From NCBI GenBank assembly GCA_024280455.1, contig JAJRQC010000113.1, forward strand, positions 1-34,997: a stretch of 34,997 nt of DNA, written 5' to 3'. This stretch comes from Deltaproteobacteria bacterium. Lineage in GTDB: Bacteria; Desulfobacterota; Desulfobulbia; Desulfobulbales; Desulfobulbaceae. The notes beneath the pieces were generated by a model. That model did no database searches and was not told where the DNA came from. It saw only the letters and a program-made list of their open reading frames with translations. Positions 16,774 through 25,440 of this stretch are shown here, piece after piece. Numbering within the stretch: position 1 is the stretch's first letter; every line of letters begins with the position of its first letter. A program made the position numbers and the translations under genes.

Positions 16774-17770
16774 TGGCCAGAGCTGACCTGTTAATTCGTC
16801 TTGTCCAATCAGGAATACGCCATGATAAGACGAAATTCAGAAAGTTGTTGAGGCGATTATTGCCGAAGAGCGGTCTAAGCAACACAAGGTGCTGGCCGAC
16901 AAACTCGAAGCAATACTGAGCAATGCTACACCAATTGATCGCAGCATATCCAATGGTATCGCGAGGCCGGATCAGCGCATAGGCAACTTACTCCATGAAA
17001 TTACGCCGGATCGGAAGCTGACGGATCTTATATTACCACCGGAGATAGTTGAAATTTGTCAGGGACTCGTGCAAGAGCACCATCGGGTTGACTTGTTGCG
17101 CTCTTACAATTTAGAGCCCCGTAATCGTCTGTTGCTTATCGGGCCTCCGGGGAATGGAAAGACATCACTTGCAGAGGCTATTGCTGATGCACTGATGGTT
17201 CCTTTGCTGGTTGTTCGATATGAGAGTGTAGTCGGAACATATTTAGGAGAAACAGCTGTCCGATTAAGAAAAATCTTTGAATACGCATCTACCAGAAAAT
17301 GTGTTCTGTTTTTTGATGAATTTGAAACTTTGGGGAAGGAGAGAGGTGATACTCACGAAACAGGAGAAATAAAAAGGGTTGTCAGCTCGTTGCTTCTCCA
17401 GATAGATACATTACCGAGCCATGTAGTAGTCATCGGTGCAACAAATCATGCAGAGCTGTTGGATCGTGCTGTCTGGCGACGATTTCAAGTTCGTATGCGT
17501 CTCCCCGTACCGACGCGAGCTCGTTTGACAGAATGGTTTGAAAAATTTGAACGTCGTATAAATGTATCATTGAATTATTCTCCATTAACCTTGGCAAAAA
17601 AACTATATGGGGCAAGTTTTGCAGAGGTTGAAGAGTTTGGTATCACCGTTTTTCGTCAATATGTTCTTGAACAACCAGGTTCAGACATGAAATCTGTCAT
17701 TTCCCGTACCCTCAAGCATTGGGCAGCCAGGTCTGTAAAAGTAGCCCAGCAGGGTGGAGGAAATGAATAA
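16773..17770 (+). CDS. ietA: IetA-like AAA ATPase, probable one-base frameshift near the 5' end
   Basis: The main open frame (GTG 16889 onward, 293 aa) is an AAA ATPase with Walker A IGPPGNGKTS, Walker B CVLFFDEFETLG and a sensor-like VVIGATNHAELLDRA. It is followed by a subtilisin gene, the pairing of IetA/IetS, first described as a plasmid-stabilising toxin-antitoxin on the Ti plasmid and later reported as phage defence. The natural start is almost certainly ATG 16773 (MARADLLIRLVQSG), which overlaps the pglX stop as TAATG. That frame runs to GIRHDKTKFRK and should continue as VVEAIIAEERSKQHKVLADK, which is one base out of phase. A single A missing in the AAA run at 16841-16843 explains it. 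It could be a real mutation or an assembly error. Confidence 0.8.
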
Positions 17771-20433
17771 TGGCAGACCGACCATTGTTATTGTTCCCTG
17801 CTCCTGAACCGGCATCAAAATCAAAGTTAGGAGGTGGAGGTGGGAATGTTCACAAGCCATCTCATGGGACACAGGTGCATCGTGTCGCGCCGCAACTTCA
17901 ACAACTGCAAAAAGCTTTAAACAATAAAGCAATTGCTGTCCAAAGCTCCTCGTCCGGTATTGAGCCTGAACTTGCATTAGTGATTGAGACTATTGGCAGC
18001 GTTGATGGATTTTTAAGCGCGGTTAATAAGATAGATGGCCTTGAATGGCTTGGAGAGTATGAACAGGATGAAATAATTCCTGATGAATATTTTTACGATG
18101 TAAAACATGAAGAAAAAAAACTTAGCGGCAGATTGTTCTTTTTATTTACCAATCAAGCCGCTATGGCGCAGCTCTTAAACCTGTGGGAAAAATTTGAACA
18201 AAATCCAGGCAAAAAATTCGGGGAGATATTTGATTATGGATATGCGAGCATTGGCCGTCTTTTTGAGCAAGTCAAGACAATCCGACTTTGGGATGTTCAA
18301 GACCGTTTATTAGAAACAGGTGTACTTGATGCTTGGCGTGAAGATCTGGAACATGATGGCGAAAGGCCGATTCGTTTTGAGGTAGAGCTTTGGTTTCGAA
18401 ACAGTCATGAAGTGAGGCAGACTCAGCAGAAATATATTGCCAACCTGGTACAGCAGTACGAAGGAAATGTGCTGAGCCAATGTATCCTCGAAGACATTTC
18501 GTATCATGCCTTATTAGCTGAATTACCGGCAAATGCGATACAGGACCTGCTTGATGACCAGACTACCGAACTGGTTAAATGCGATAATATCATGTTCTTC
18601 CGACCTGTGGGACAAATATCAGTTGGAGAACAACCTGATGAAGATACCACGGAGATCGAGACGTTTCAGGAATCCCCCCTACCAGCAGGCAACCCTGTAA
18701 TTGCCGTCTTTGACGGGCTTCCCCTGGCTAACCATGAACTATTGGCGGAGAGGCTCATTATTGATGATCCCGATGATTGGTCTTCCGATTATTCCGCATC
18801 TGAGCGAATACATGGGACAACCATGTCGGCCTTGGTGGTGCACGGTGACCTGAATGATTCTGGCCATACGTTAGAGACCCCTGTTTACATTCGCCCTATC
18901 ATGAAACCTGACCCAAACGATTGGCATAATCCTCGTAGAGAATGTATTCCAAGAGACGTTTTAGCAGTTGATCTTATACACAGGGCTGTAAAAAGAATTT
19001 TAGAAGGTGATGGAGACGAAGAGGCGATAGCACCGACAGTTAAAATTATTAACCTGTCTATCGGGGATCCGAGCCGACAATTTGATGTTGTCATGAGTCC
19101 GCTGGCAAGATTGCTGGATTGGTTAAGTTCGAAGTACAATGTATTGTTTTTTGTCAGTACAGGTAATCAATTAGCCCCTGTTTCCTTAGGAATAAATCGT
19201 TCAGAGTTTGAAGCTCTTTCAGCCGATGATTTAGAAAAAATCATCATCGAAGCTTTGCATGAAGATGCCAGAAACCGCCGTCTACTCTCTCCAGCTGAAA
19301 GTATCAACGCTATAACAGTTGGTGCAGTTCATCTTGACACATCTGAAGTTGTTCATACCGCAAACCGATTTGATCCTTTTGAAAAGATTCTCCCCAGTCC
19401 TGTTTCTTCCGTCGGCAGTGGATATCGCAGGTCTGTAAAACCTGATATCGTATTTCCTGGAGGGAAGCTCTGGTATGAGAAACCGTTTTTAGACAGCCAA
19501 CCCGTATTATTAACAGTAACAAATACAACAGTTGCACCAGGAAATAAAGTTGCCTATCCCGGAAAAGTGGAAGGTGAACTTGCCGCAATCGCATATACCC
19601 GCGGTACAAGTAATTCGACGGCATTAATCAGTAGAGCCGCTGGATTGTGTCATGATTCTCTAGTTCAAATAATTAATGAACAAGCTCCTCCTGAAATTGA
19701 TGCTGATACATATATTGCCACTTTACTCAAAGCAATGGTGGTTCATGGTTGTTCCTGGAATGATTTCGGACAAGAGCTTTCTGATATTTTGAGGCATTCA
19801 AAAGTTGGTGAGCAGGTTGAGCATTTTGCAAGAAGCATATATTCACATAACTCGGCTATAACAAACGAGATCAATAGACAATATAACAAGATTTTGCATC
19901 GTTGGTTGGGTTACGGAATGCCTGAAATTGATCGGGTTCTTGATTGTACTGAACAGCGAGCCTCACTCCTTGGTTTTGGCCAGTTACCTGATGGTGAAGC
20001 CCACATTTTCCAATTACCTTTACCCCCTTCCCTTGCTTCACGTCCTGAATGGAGAAGGTTAACCGTCACTCTTGCGTGGCTTTCGCCGGTTTCTCCCAAT
20101 ACCCAAAAATATAGAACAGCCAGTCTGTGGTTTGAAATCAATAACAGCATAGCTTCCAGCAGAACAGATGTGGATTATCATGCTGTTCGCAGAGGAACCG
20201 TGCAACATGAAGTTTTTGAAGGTGACAGCGCGGAACCATTTGTTGATGGAGATACTGTAGAGATAAAAGTAAACTGCCGGTCAGATGCGGCAAAAATTGC
20301 CGAGCCAATTGGCTACGGACTGGTAGTTTCGTTGGAAGTTAGCGATGGTGTTGATATTGCTGTTTACGATGAAATCAAGACTCGAATTGCTCCTCTTGTA
20401 CAAATTCAACAAGCCACAGGCGGGAATGAGTAA
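17770..20433 (+). CDS. ietS: IetS-like S8 (subtilisin) serine peptidase
   Basis: This 887-residue protein has an S8 peptidase domain in its middle: the Asp motif VIAVFDGLPLANH near residue 314, the His motif ERIHGTTMSALVVHG near 346 and the Ser motif YTRGTSNSTALISRAAG near 613. The three expected catalytic residues are present. The flanking regions are unannotated N- and C-terminal extensions, and there is no signal peptide, so the protein should be cytoplasmic. Start ATG 17770 overlaps the ietA stop as TAATG. In the Ti-plasmid system the protease is the toxin and the ATPase the antitoxin, so an intact ietS beside a frameshifted ietA is notable. Confidence 0.88.
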   Translation: MADRPLLLFPAPEPASKSKLGGGGGNVHKPSHGTQVHRVAPQLQQLQKALNNKAIAVQSSSSGIEPELALVIETIGSVDGFLSAVNKIDGLEWLGEYEQDEIIPDEYFYDVKHEEKKLSGRLFFLFTNQAAMAQLLNLWEKFEQNPGKKFGEIFDYGYASIGRLFEQVKTIRLWDVQDRLLETGVLDAWREDLEHDGERPIRFEVELWFRNSHEVRQTQQKYIANLVQQYEGNVLSQCILEDISYHALLAELPANAIQDLLDDQTTELVKCDNIMFFRPVGQISVGEQPDEDTTEIETFQESPLPAGNPVIAVFDGLPLANHELLAERLIIDDPDDWSSDYSASERIHGTTMSALVVHGDLNDSGHTLETPVYIRPIMKPDPNDWHNPRRECIPRDVLAVDLIHRAVKRILEGDGDEEAIAPTVKIINLSIGDPSRQFDVVMSPLARLLDWLSSKYNVLFFVSTGNQLAPVSLGINRSEFEALSADDLEKIIIEALHEDARNRRLLSPAESINAITVGAVHLDTSEVVHTANRFDPFEKILPSPVSSVGSGYRRSVKPDIVFPGGKLWYEKPFLDSQPVLLTVTNTTVAPGNKVAYPGKVEGELAAIAYTRGTSNSTALISRAAGLCHDSLVQIINEQAPPEIDADTYIATLLKAMVVHGCSWNDFGQELSDILRHSKVGEQVEHFARSIYSHNSAITNEINRQYNKILHRWLGYGMPEIDRVLDCTEQRASLLGFGQLPDGEAHIFQLPLPPSLASRPEWRRLTVTLAWLSPVSPNTQKYRTASLWFEINNSIASSRTDVDYHAVRRGTVQHEVFEGDSAEPFVDGDTVEIKVNCRSDAAKIAEPIGYGLVVSLEVSDGVDIAVYDEIKTRIAPLVQIQQATGGNE

Positions 20434-20466
20434 CCTAATGCATTACATGATTAATCGTGAATTCAG

Positions 20467-20538
20467 ACTTGTACACTTGTGCAGTGTACAAGTTGATGTT
20501 GTGACATGGTTGACTTGTACACAATCAGGTGCACAAGC
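20467..20538 (+). promoter_or_regulatory. Two tandem inverted repeats between ietS and the AIPR module
   Basis: ACTTGTACAC (20467-20476) and GTGTACAAGT (20484-20493) form a perfect 10-bp inverted repeat around TTGTGCA. A second copy follows: ACTTGTACAC (20513-20522) with GTGCACAAGC (20529-20538), matching eight of ten. They occupy the 120-base gap before the small gene at 20554. Repressor operators, or a recombination site marking where the module joined, are both possible. Confidence 0.65.
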
Positions 20539-20553
20539 CCAGGGAGAAAAACA

Positions 20554-20832
20554 ATGAGCGGTGGTCATTTTAATCACGAGGAATCCTATCTGGATTACAT
20601 TGCTGACCAGTTGGAACAGGATATCAAATATAACGAAGTCCCTTGGGATAATCCTGTGAAAAAGGATGATGAAGAATATTACAGCTTTCAGCTGGAAACA
20701 AAGTCCATTGAGTACCTCAAGGGGGTAGCCAGACAACTGAGAGAGCTGCGGAGCGTCTTGCATGAATATGATTATGCTGTATCTGGGGACACCTGCGAAA
20801 AGACTTTTCAGGAACGGGTTGGGATAAAATAG
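20554..20832 (+). CDS. Small acidic protein upstream of AIPR gene (MSGGHF-type)
   Basis: This 92-residue soluble protein begins MSGGHFNHEESYLDYIADQLEQDI. The MSGGHF opening resembles small uncharacterised proteins that I have no functional name for. It has a basic-acidic amphipathic helix (SIEYLKGVARQLRELRSVLHEY). ATG 20554 was preferred over the longer frame because AGGGAG lies just upstream. It is 12 bases before the AIPR gene and probably co-translated. It may be a partner or inhibitor of the AIPR protein; this is inferred from the arrangement only. Confidence 0.7.
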   Translation: MSGGHFNHEESYLDYIADQLEQDIKYNEVPWDNPVKKDDEEYYSFQLETKSIEYLKGVARQLRELRSVLHEYDYAVSGDTCEKTFQERVGIK

Positions 20833-20844
20833 GAGAAAATTCCA

Positions 20845-22509
20845 ATGAATATAAATGCAAGTATCGTCGATCAGAGAATTGTCGGAATTATCGAAGATCA
20901 TGGGGATTGGCTGCCGGTCGGAAATGATATAAATAAGAAAAAATCAGCGGCCTTTGTTTTGCTCTGCATGTCTACCTCCTTGGAATTTACTCTGGAAGAG
21001 GCAGCTGAATTACTTACTGAAGGCGGCAATGATGCCGGGGTTGATGGCCTGCATATTGGTGAAGTGGATGACGGTGAATTTGTCGTTACCCTGTTTCAGG
21101 GAAAGTATAAGGTCAAAGATTTAAGTGGCTCTGCCAATTTCCCGGAAAATGGTGTCCAGAAGGCGGTAAACACTGTTCAGGTGTTGTTTGATCCTGCCCG
21201 TAAAGTTGCACTTAATGAAAAAATTGCACCTAAAATCGAGGAGATACGGTCTTTGATTCGTGATGCATATATTCCCGTAGTGAGAGTAATACTCTGCAAT
21301 AACGGAGAACCATGGACTGAACAGGCGGACAATTGGATAAGTGAAGCCAAAAATGACTTTGGGGAAAGCGTGCATTTTATTCATTTTAATCACAACTCCA
21401 TTGTTCAAATCCTCCAACGTAGCAAACAGGTAGATACCAATCTGATCCTTAATGGACAGGCAATTGTTGAAGATATGAATTTCATGCGCGTATTGGTTGG
21501 TCGCATTTCTGTTCAGGAAATTCAACGCCTCTTTAACGATCATGGCGACAACCTGTTGGAACGTAATATACGGCGTTATCTCGGCCTGCACACCAACCGC
21601 GTGAATAGAGGTATTCATGAAACACTTTCAGACCCGGCCAAATCAGACAAATTTTATTTCTTCAACAACGGTATCACCGTTGTCTGTGATAAATTTGATT
21701 ACAACGCCTTCCAAAAGAGCGATTATCAGATTCAAATAAAAAATATGCAGGTTATCAATGGCGGACAAACCTGTAAGACCATACAGCAGACACTTAACCA
21801 GGTTTTGCCTGGATTTGTCGGTGAATCTGCCTTTGTTATGATCCGTATCTATCAACTATCTGAAAATCAAAAAGATTTTGTCCGTGATATTACCTATGCC
21901 ACGAACAGCCAGAACCCTGTAGATCTCCGGGATCTGAGATCCAATGATGAGATACAGAAACAGCTTGAAATCGGCATACAAGACCTGGGGTACAGCTATA
22001 AACGCCAGCGCGAGGAAGGTGGTGGTGGTTCGTCGGTTATTACCAGTTCCATTGTGGCAGAAGCGACCCTTGCCATCTGGAGAGAAAAACCGCAACAGGC
22101 TAAATTTCGGCGCAAGGAACATTTTGGCAAATTATACACGACTATTTTCGATACAATCAATGCTGCGCAGGCGGTGCTGGCAGTGATGATATTTAGATAT
22201 GTGGAGAATGAACGGAAACGTCCTACGGCTGAAAATCCACCTGATTTTCTCCCTTATGCCTCACATTATCTTGCCATGTTGCTGGGCAGGCAATTGCTTG
22301 CCAGGCAAGAAATAACAGTAGATGATATTTCCCATCGAAATTTCCAGGAATTATTCACCGCGTTTGAGGAGAACAGAGAAAATTATTACCAGGAATCCAT
22401 AGATCAAGTTCAGCACGCTCTTCATACTTTTTATGGCCAGCGTGAAATTTCCCTGCAGCAACTCTCCGCCACATTCAGACGGGGAGACTTGATGGAAATG
22501 CTGGAATAA
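20845..22509 (+). CDS. AIPR-family abortive-infection protein
   Basis: This 554-residue protein matches the AIPR (abortive infection phage resistance) family. It has an N-terminal mixed domain with GGNDAGVDGLHI...VTLFQGKYK, reminiscent of a restriction-nuclease-like core (Asp then Q-x-K). The typical central block is RNIRRYLGLHTNRVNRGIHETL...KFYFFNNGITVVCDKF...MQVINGGQTCKTIQ. Such proteins are found with phage-defence and BREX loci, where they may degrade nucleic acid on infection. AGGAGA precedes ATG 20845. It sits between ietS and brxHII, directly after a small gene. It is full length and has no evident lesion. Confidence 0.9.
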   Translation: MNINASIVDQRIVGIIEDHGDWLPVGNDINKKKSAAFVLLCMSTSLEFTLEEAAELLTEGGNDAGVDGLHIGEVDDGEFVVTLFQGKYKVKDLSGSANFPENGVQKAVNTVQVLFDPARKVALNEKIAPKIEEIRSLIRDAYIPVVRVILCNNGEPWTEQADNWISEAKNDFGESVHFIHFNHNSIVQILQRSKQVDTNLILNGQAIVEDMNFMRVLVGRISVQEIQRLFNDHGDNLLERNIRRYLGLHTNRVNRGIHETLSDPAKSDKFYFFNNGITVVCDKFDYNAFQKSDYQIQIKNMQVINGGQTCKTIQQTLNQVLPGFVGESAFVMIRIYQLSENQKDFVRDITYATNSQNPVDLRDLRSNDEIQKQLEIGIQDLGYSYKRQREEGGGGSSVITSSIVAEATLAIWREKPQQAKFRRKEHFGKLYTTIFDTINAAQAVLAVMIFRYVENERKRPTAENPPDFLPYASHYLAMLLGRQLLARQEITVDDISHRNFQELFTAFEENRENYYQESIDQVQHALHTFYGQREISLQQLSATFRRGDLMEMLE

Positions 22510-22521
22510 GGTGATAGGTTA

Positions 22522-25440
22522 ATGTCGGATTCTTCAACGCAATGGCTCTACTCCACAATCCACAACTCACCCTGCAAGGTGATCGAAAAGCAGAGCTTAT
22601 GGGGCCAAACCATTTGCCGTATCTGGCTGCCGGGCAGTGATGCTGTTGTTAAAGTTCCGCAGAAATCTTTACAATCCCTGTCCCTTGATCTGCAGCCGGA
22701 CATTGAGGCAGACAGGGTTGTTTATATTGCAGCGGCAGCAAAGGTGGCCGAAGCCCTTGAAGGAACGTCTTCCAGTGACGGGCATGTACTGCTGGCGCCC
22801 ATGGAATCCAATGTTATTCCCTTGCCCCATCAGATTCATGCCTTGTCTCGGGCCATTTCCGGGGACAGGGTACGTTATCTGCTGGCCGATGAAGTGGGAC
22901 TTGGGAAGACCATTGAAGCCGGGCTTGTTATCCGGGAACTGAAACTTCGTGGGCTGGTACGCCGCATTCTGATCATTTCTCCCAAGGGGCTGGCAACGCA
23001 ATGGGTCGCTGAAATGCAGACCCATTTCAATGAATCGTTTCAGCTTGTTTTGCCAAGCGATTTTAAGACGCTCAACCGCCTGGGACCCTTTTCCGGACCT
23101 GAAACACATAACAACCCTCAATTTCAAGCAAATAATCCCTGGACATTTTTTGATCAGGTTATTGCTCCCCTTGACTCTGTAAAACCCCTTGTAAAACGCC
23201 GTGGCTGGAGCGACGAGCAGGTGGCGGAGTATAACAGAAACCGGTTTGAAAACCTTATCACCGCCGGATGGGATCTGGTTATCGTTGATGAGGCCCATCG
23301 CCTGGGCGGCAGCACGGATCAGGTCGCTCGTTTCAAGTTGGGGCAGGGCTTGGCTGAGGCTGCCCCTTTTCTTCTGCTTCTGACAGCCACACCACACCAG
23401 GGAAAGACAGATGCCTTTCATCGGATTTTGACTCTGCTCGATGCGGAAGCCTTTCCTGACGAGGCCAGTGTTTCCAGGTCACGGGTTGCTCCCTACGTTA
23501 TTCGGACAGAAAAACGAAAATCAATTACTGCAGAAGGCAAACCTCTTTTTAAGCCGCGACGTACACAGATGGCACCGATTCGCTGGGAGGATCGTCATTT
23601 TCAGCAGGAATTGCTCTATGAGGCTGTGACTGATTATGTCCGCGAGGGATATAATCAGGCCATGCAGGAGAAACAGCAGCATTTCGGATTTCTGATGATC
23701 CTCATGCAGAGACTGGTCGTTTCCAGCACCAGAGCTATTCGGACAACCCTTGAACGCCGGTTAATGGTTTTACGTTCCGAGTTTCAGGTTCATAGTTCAA
23801 AGATCAGCAAACTTTCCAACAACCATGAACCAGAAACCATAAACCAGGAACTAATCCACGATATGGATGGCGAAGAATTGCTGGAAGAGCTGTTACAGCC
23901 CCATGTCCGTGCTCTGCGCAATGAAGCCCGCCACGTTGAGACCCTGCTCACCGCCGCCGTACAAAGCGAGCGGGAGTGTGCTGATGCCAAAGCCGAGGCG
24001 CTGATAGAGTGGATTTATAGACTCCAGGCGGAAGAGAATGATCCTGATCTGAAGATATTGATCTTCACAGAGTTTGTGCAGACTCAACGGATGCTGTACG
24101 ATTTTCTGGTTGATCGCTCCATATCCGTTGTCTGCCTGAACGGCTCCATGGACATGGAAGAACGTCAGCTTGCCCAGGATACCTTTCGTGACAAAACCCG
24201 TATTTTGTTGTCCACAGATGCCGGTGGTGAAGGCCTGAATCTCCAGTTTTTCCATGTTGTCATTAACTATGATATGCCATGGAATCCTATGCGGATAGAA
24301 CAGCGGATAGGTCGTGTAGATCGTATTGGTCAGCCCAAAACGGTTCGTGCCATTAACTTCGTGTTTGAAGATTCTGTTGAGTTTCGGGTACGAGAGGTAC
24401 TGGAGCAGAAGCTGTCTGTCATTTTTGAAGAGTTTGGTATTGATAAAACCGGTGACGTTTTGGATTCCGCCCAGGCTGGAGAGATTTTCGAAGATGTGTT
24501 TATAGATGCTTTGCTTGACCCGGATTCTATGGAACAAGCTGTGGATCAAACTGTTTCACGTATTCGCGGCGAAATTGAAGAAGTACGTGAAAACTCGGCG
24601 ATTTATGGCTTGTCCGAAGAGTTGGATGTGCATGATGCGGCCATGTTGCGCACCCATCCTCTACCACATTGGGTGGAACGGATGACCACTGCCTATATTA
24701 AGTCCCATGGCGGCCAGGCAATAAAAAAGAAATATTGGTGGGATTTACGCTGGCCGAATGGGGATATTGATAAAAAGCAGGTTTTCCTTGTCGGTGATGC
24801 TGAACGATACCGGGGAACGGAACTCCTGAACCTGGAAAACAGTCGTGTCTGCGGCCTTGCTTTGCGTCTTCCCCAGATAGCAAAAGGACAGCCGTTTCTT
24901 CACGTTTATATTGAAGGCTTACCAGCAGAATTAAAAGGGCATTGGGGCTTATTTGAAATACGGCTGCAGACGGAGAATGTCAGCCGGTCCAGGCTGCTGA
25001 GGATTCCTCTTTTACGACGGAAATTTCTCCCTGTCTTCGTGTCTGATGCAGGGAAGATTTTTCAATCCACAGCCAGGCATATATGGGAGTCTTTATATTC
25101 TTCCGAGCTTAAATCTGCCGAGCATCCGCATCAGGTTCAGCATTCTTCCGTGTTTGATGATTTGATGAAAATCGCAGAACAATCAGGTCAGGAGTTGTTT
25201 GAAAGCCTGCAGGGGGAACACAATGAAGCCATTTCGGCGGAGGAGGAACGGGCCCAATATTTTTTTACCGTCAGAGAAAAAGCCATAGAAAGGGTTGGCC
25301 TGGCGGAAGTTCGTAATTATCGGCTGGCAAAACTGGCAACAGAGAAAAAAGAGTGGCAGCAGGAAATTGAGTCTGCACGTCAGATTATCCCGGAAATCAG
25401 ACCACTTCTTCTACTGGGTATCATGGGTGGTGGCGTATGA
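22522..25440 (+). CDS. brxHII: BrxHII-type SNF2-like helicase of type 3 BREX
   Basis: This 972-residue superfamily 2 helicase has Walker A LADEVGLGKTIEAG at about residues 120-133, DEAH (VIVDEAHRLGG) near 252-262, motif III LLTATPHQGKT near 288-298, motif V STDAGGEGLNLQF and motif VI QRIGRVDRIGQ near 594-604. This is the RapA/DrmD-like organisation of the type 3 BREX helicase. It overlaps pglZ by ATGA, matching the conserved brxHII-pglZ-brxA order. Residues about 418-445 (VLRSEFQVHSSKISKLSNNH and on) are encoded by an inserted heptanucleotide palindrome between the two RecA domains, yet the frame is preserved. Confidence 0.92.
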   Translation: MSDSSTQWLYSTIHNSPCKVIEKQSLWGQTICRIWLPGSDAVVKVPQKSLQSLSLDLQPDIEADRVVYIAAAAKVAEALEGTSSSDGHVLLAPMESNVIPLPHQIHALSRAISGDRVRYLLADEVGLGKTIEAGLVIRELKLRGLVRRILIISPKGLATQWVAEMQTHFNESFQLVLPSDFKTLNRLGPFSGPETHNNPQFQANNPWTFFDQVIAPLDSVKPLVKRRGWSDEQVAEYNRNRFENLITAGWDLVIVDEAHRLGGSTDQVARFKLGQGLAEAAPFLLLLTATPHQGKTDAFHRILTLLDAEAFPDEASVSRSRVAPYVIRTEKRKSITAEGKPLFKPRRTQMAPIRWEDRHFQQELLYEAVTDYVREGYNQAMQEKQQHFGFLMILMQRLVVSSTRAIRTTLERRLMVLRSEFQVHSSKISKLSNNHEPETINQELIHDMDGEELLEELLQPHVRALRNEARHVETLLTAAVQSERECADAKAEALIEWIYRLQAEENDPDLKILIFTEFVQTQRMLYDFLVDRSISVVCLNGSMDMEERQLAQDTFRDKTRILLSTDAGGEGLNLQFFHVVINYDMPWNPMRIEQRIGRVDRIGQPKTVRAINFVFEDSVEFRVREVLEQKLSVIFEEFGIDKTGDVLDSAQAGEIFEDVFIDALLDPDSMEQAVDQTVSRIRGEIEEVRENSAIYGLSEELDVHDAAMLRTHPLPHWVERMTTAYIKSHGGQAIKKKYWWDLRWPNGDIDKKQVFLVGDAERYRGTELLNLENSRVCGLALRLPQIAKGQPFLHVYIEGLPAELKGHWGLFEIRLQTENVSRSRLLRIPLLRRKFLPVFVSDAGKIFQSTARHIWESLYSSELKSAEHPHQVQHSSVFDDLMKIAEQSGQELFESLQGEHNEAISAEEERAQYFFTVREKAIERVGLAEVRNYRLAKLATEKKEWQQEIESARQIIPEIRPLLLLGIMGGGV
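23773..23853 (+). repeat. Heptanucleotide palindrome inside brxHII (in frame)
   Basis: Left units are CGTTCCG, AGTTTCA, GGTTCAT and AGTTCAA (23773-23800). A 20-base spacer follows, and then AAC occurs at 23821, 23828, 23835, 23842 and 23849, all seven apart. The arms are partly complementary. It is the third copy of the repeat type seen around the S23-like gene and in pglX. Confidence 0.85.

Noticed and set aside
16829-16900. Programmed -1 frameshift in ietA
   Set aside because: The site AGA AAG TTG is not a good slippery heptamer, and no stimulatory structure is apparent; an indel is simpler.
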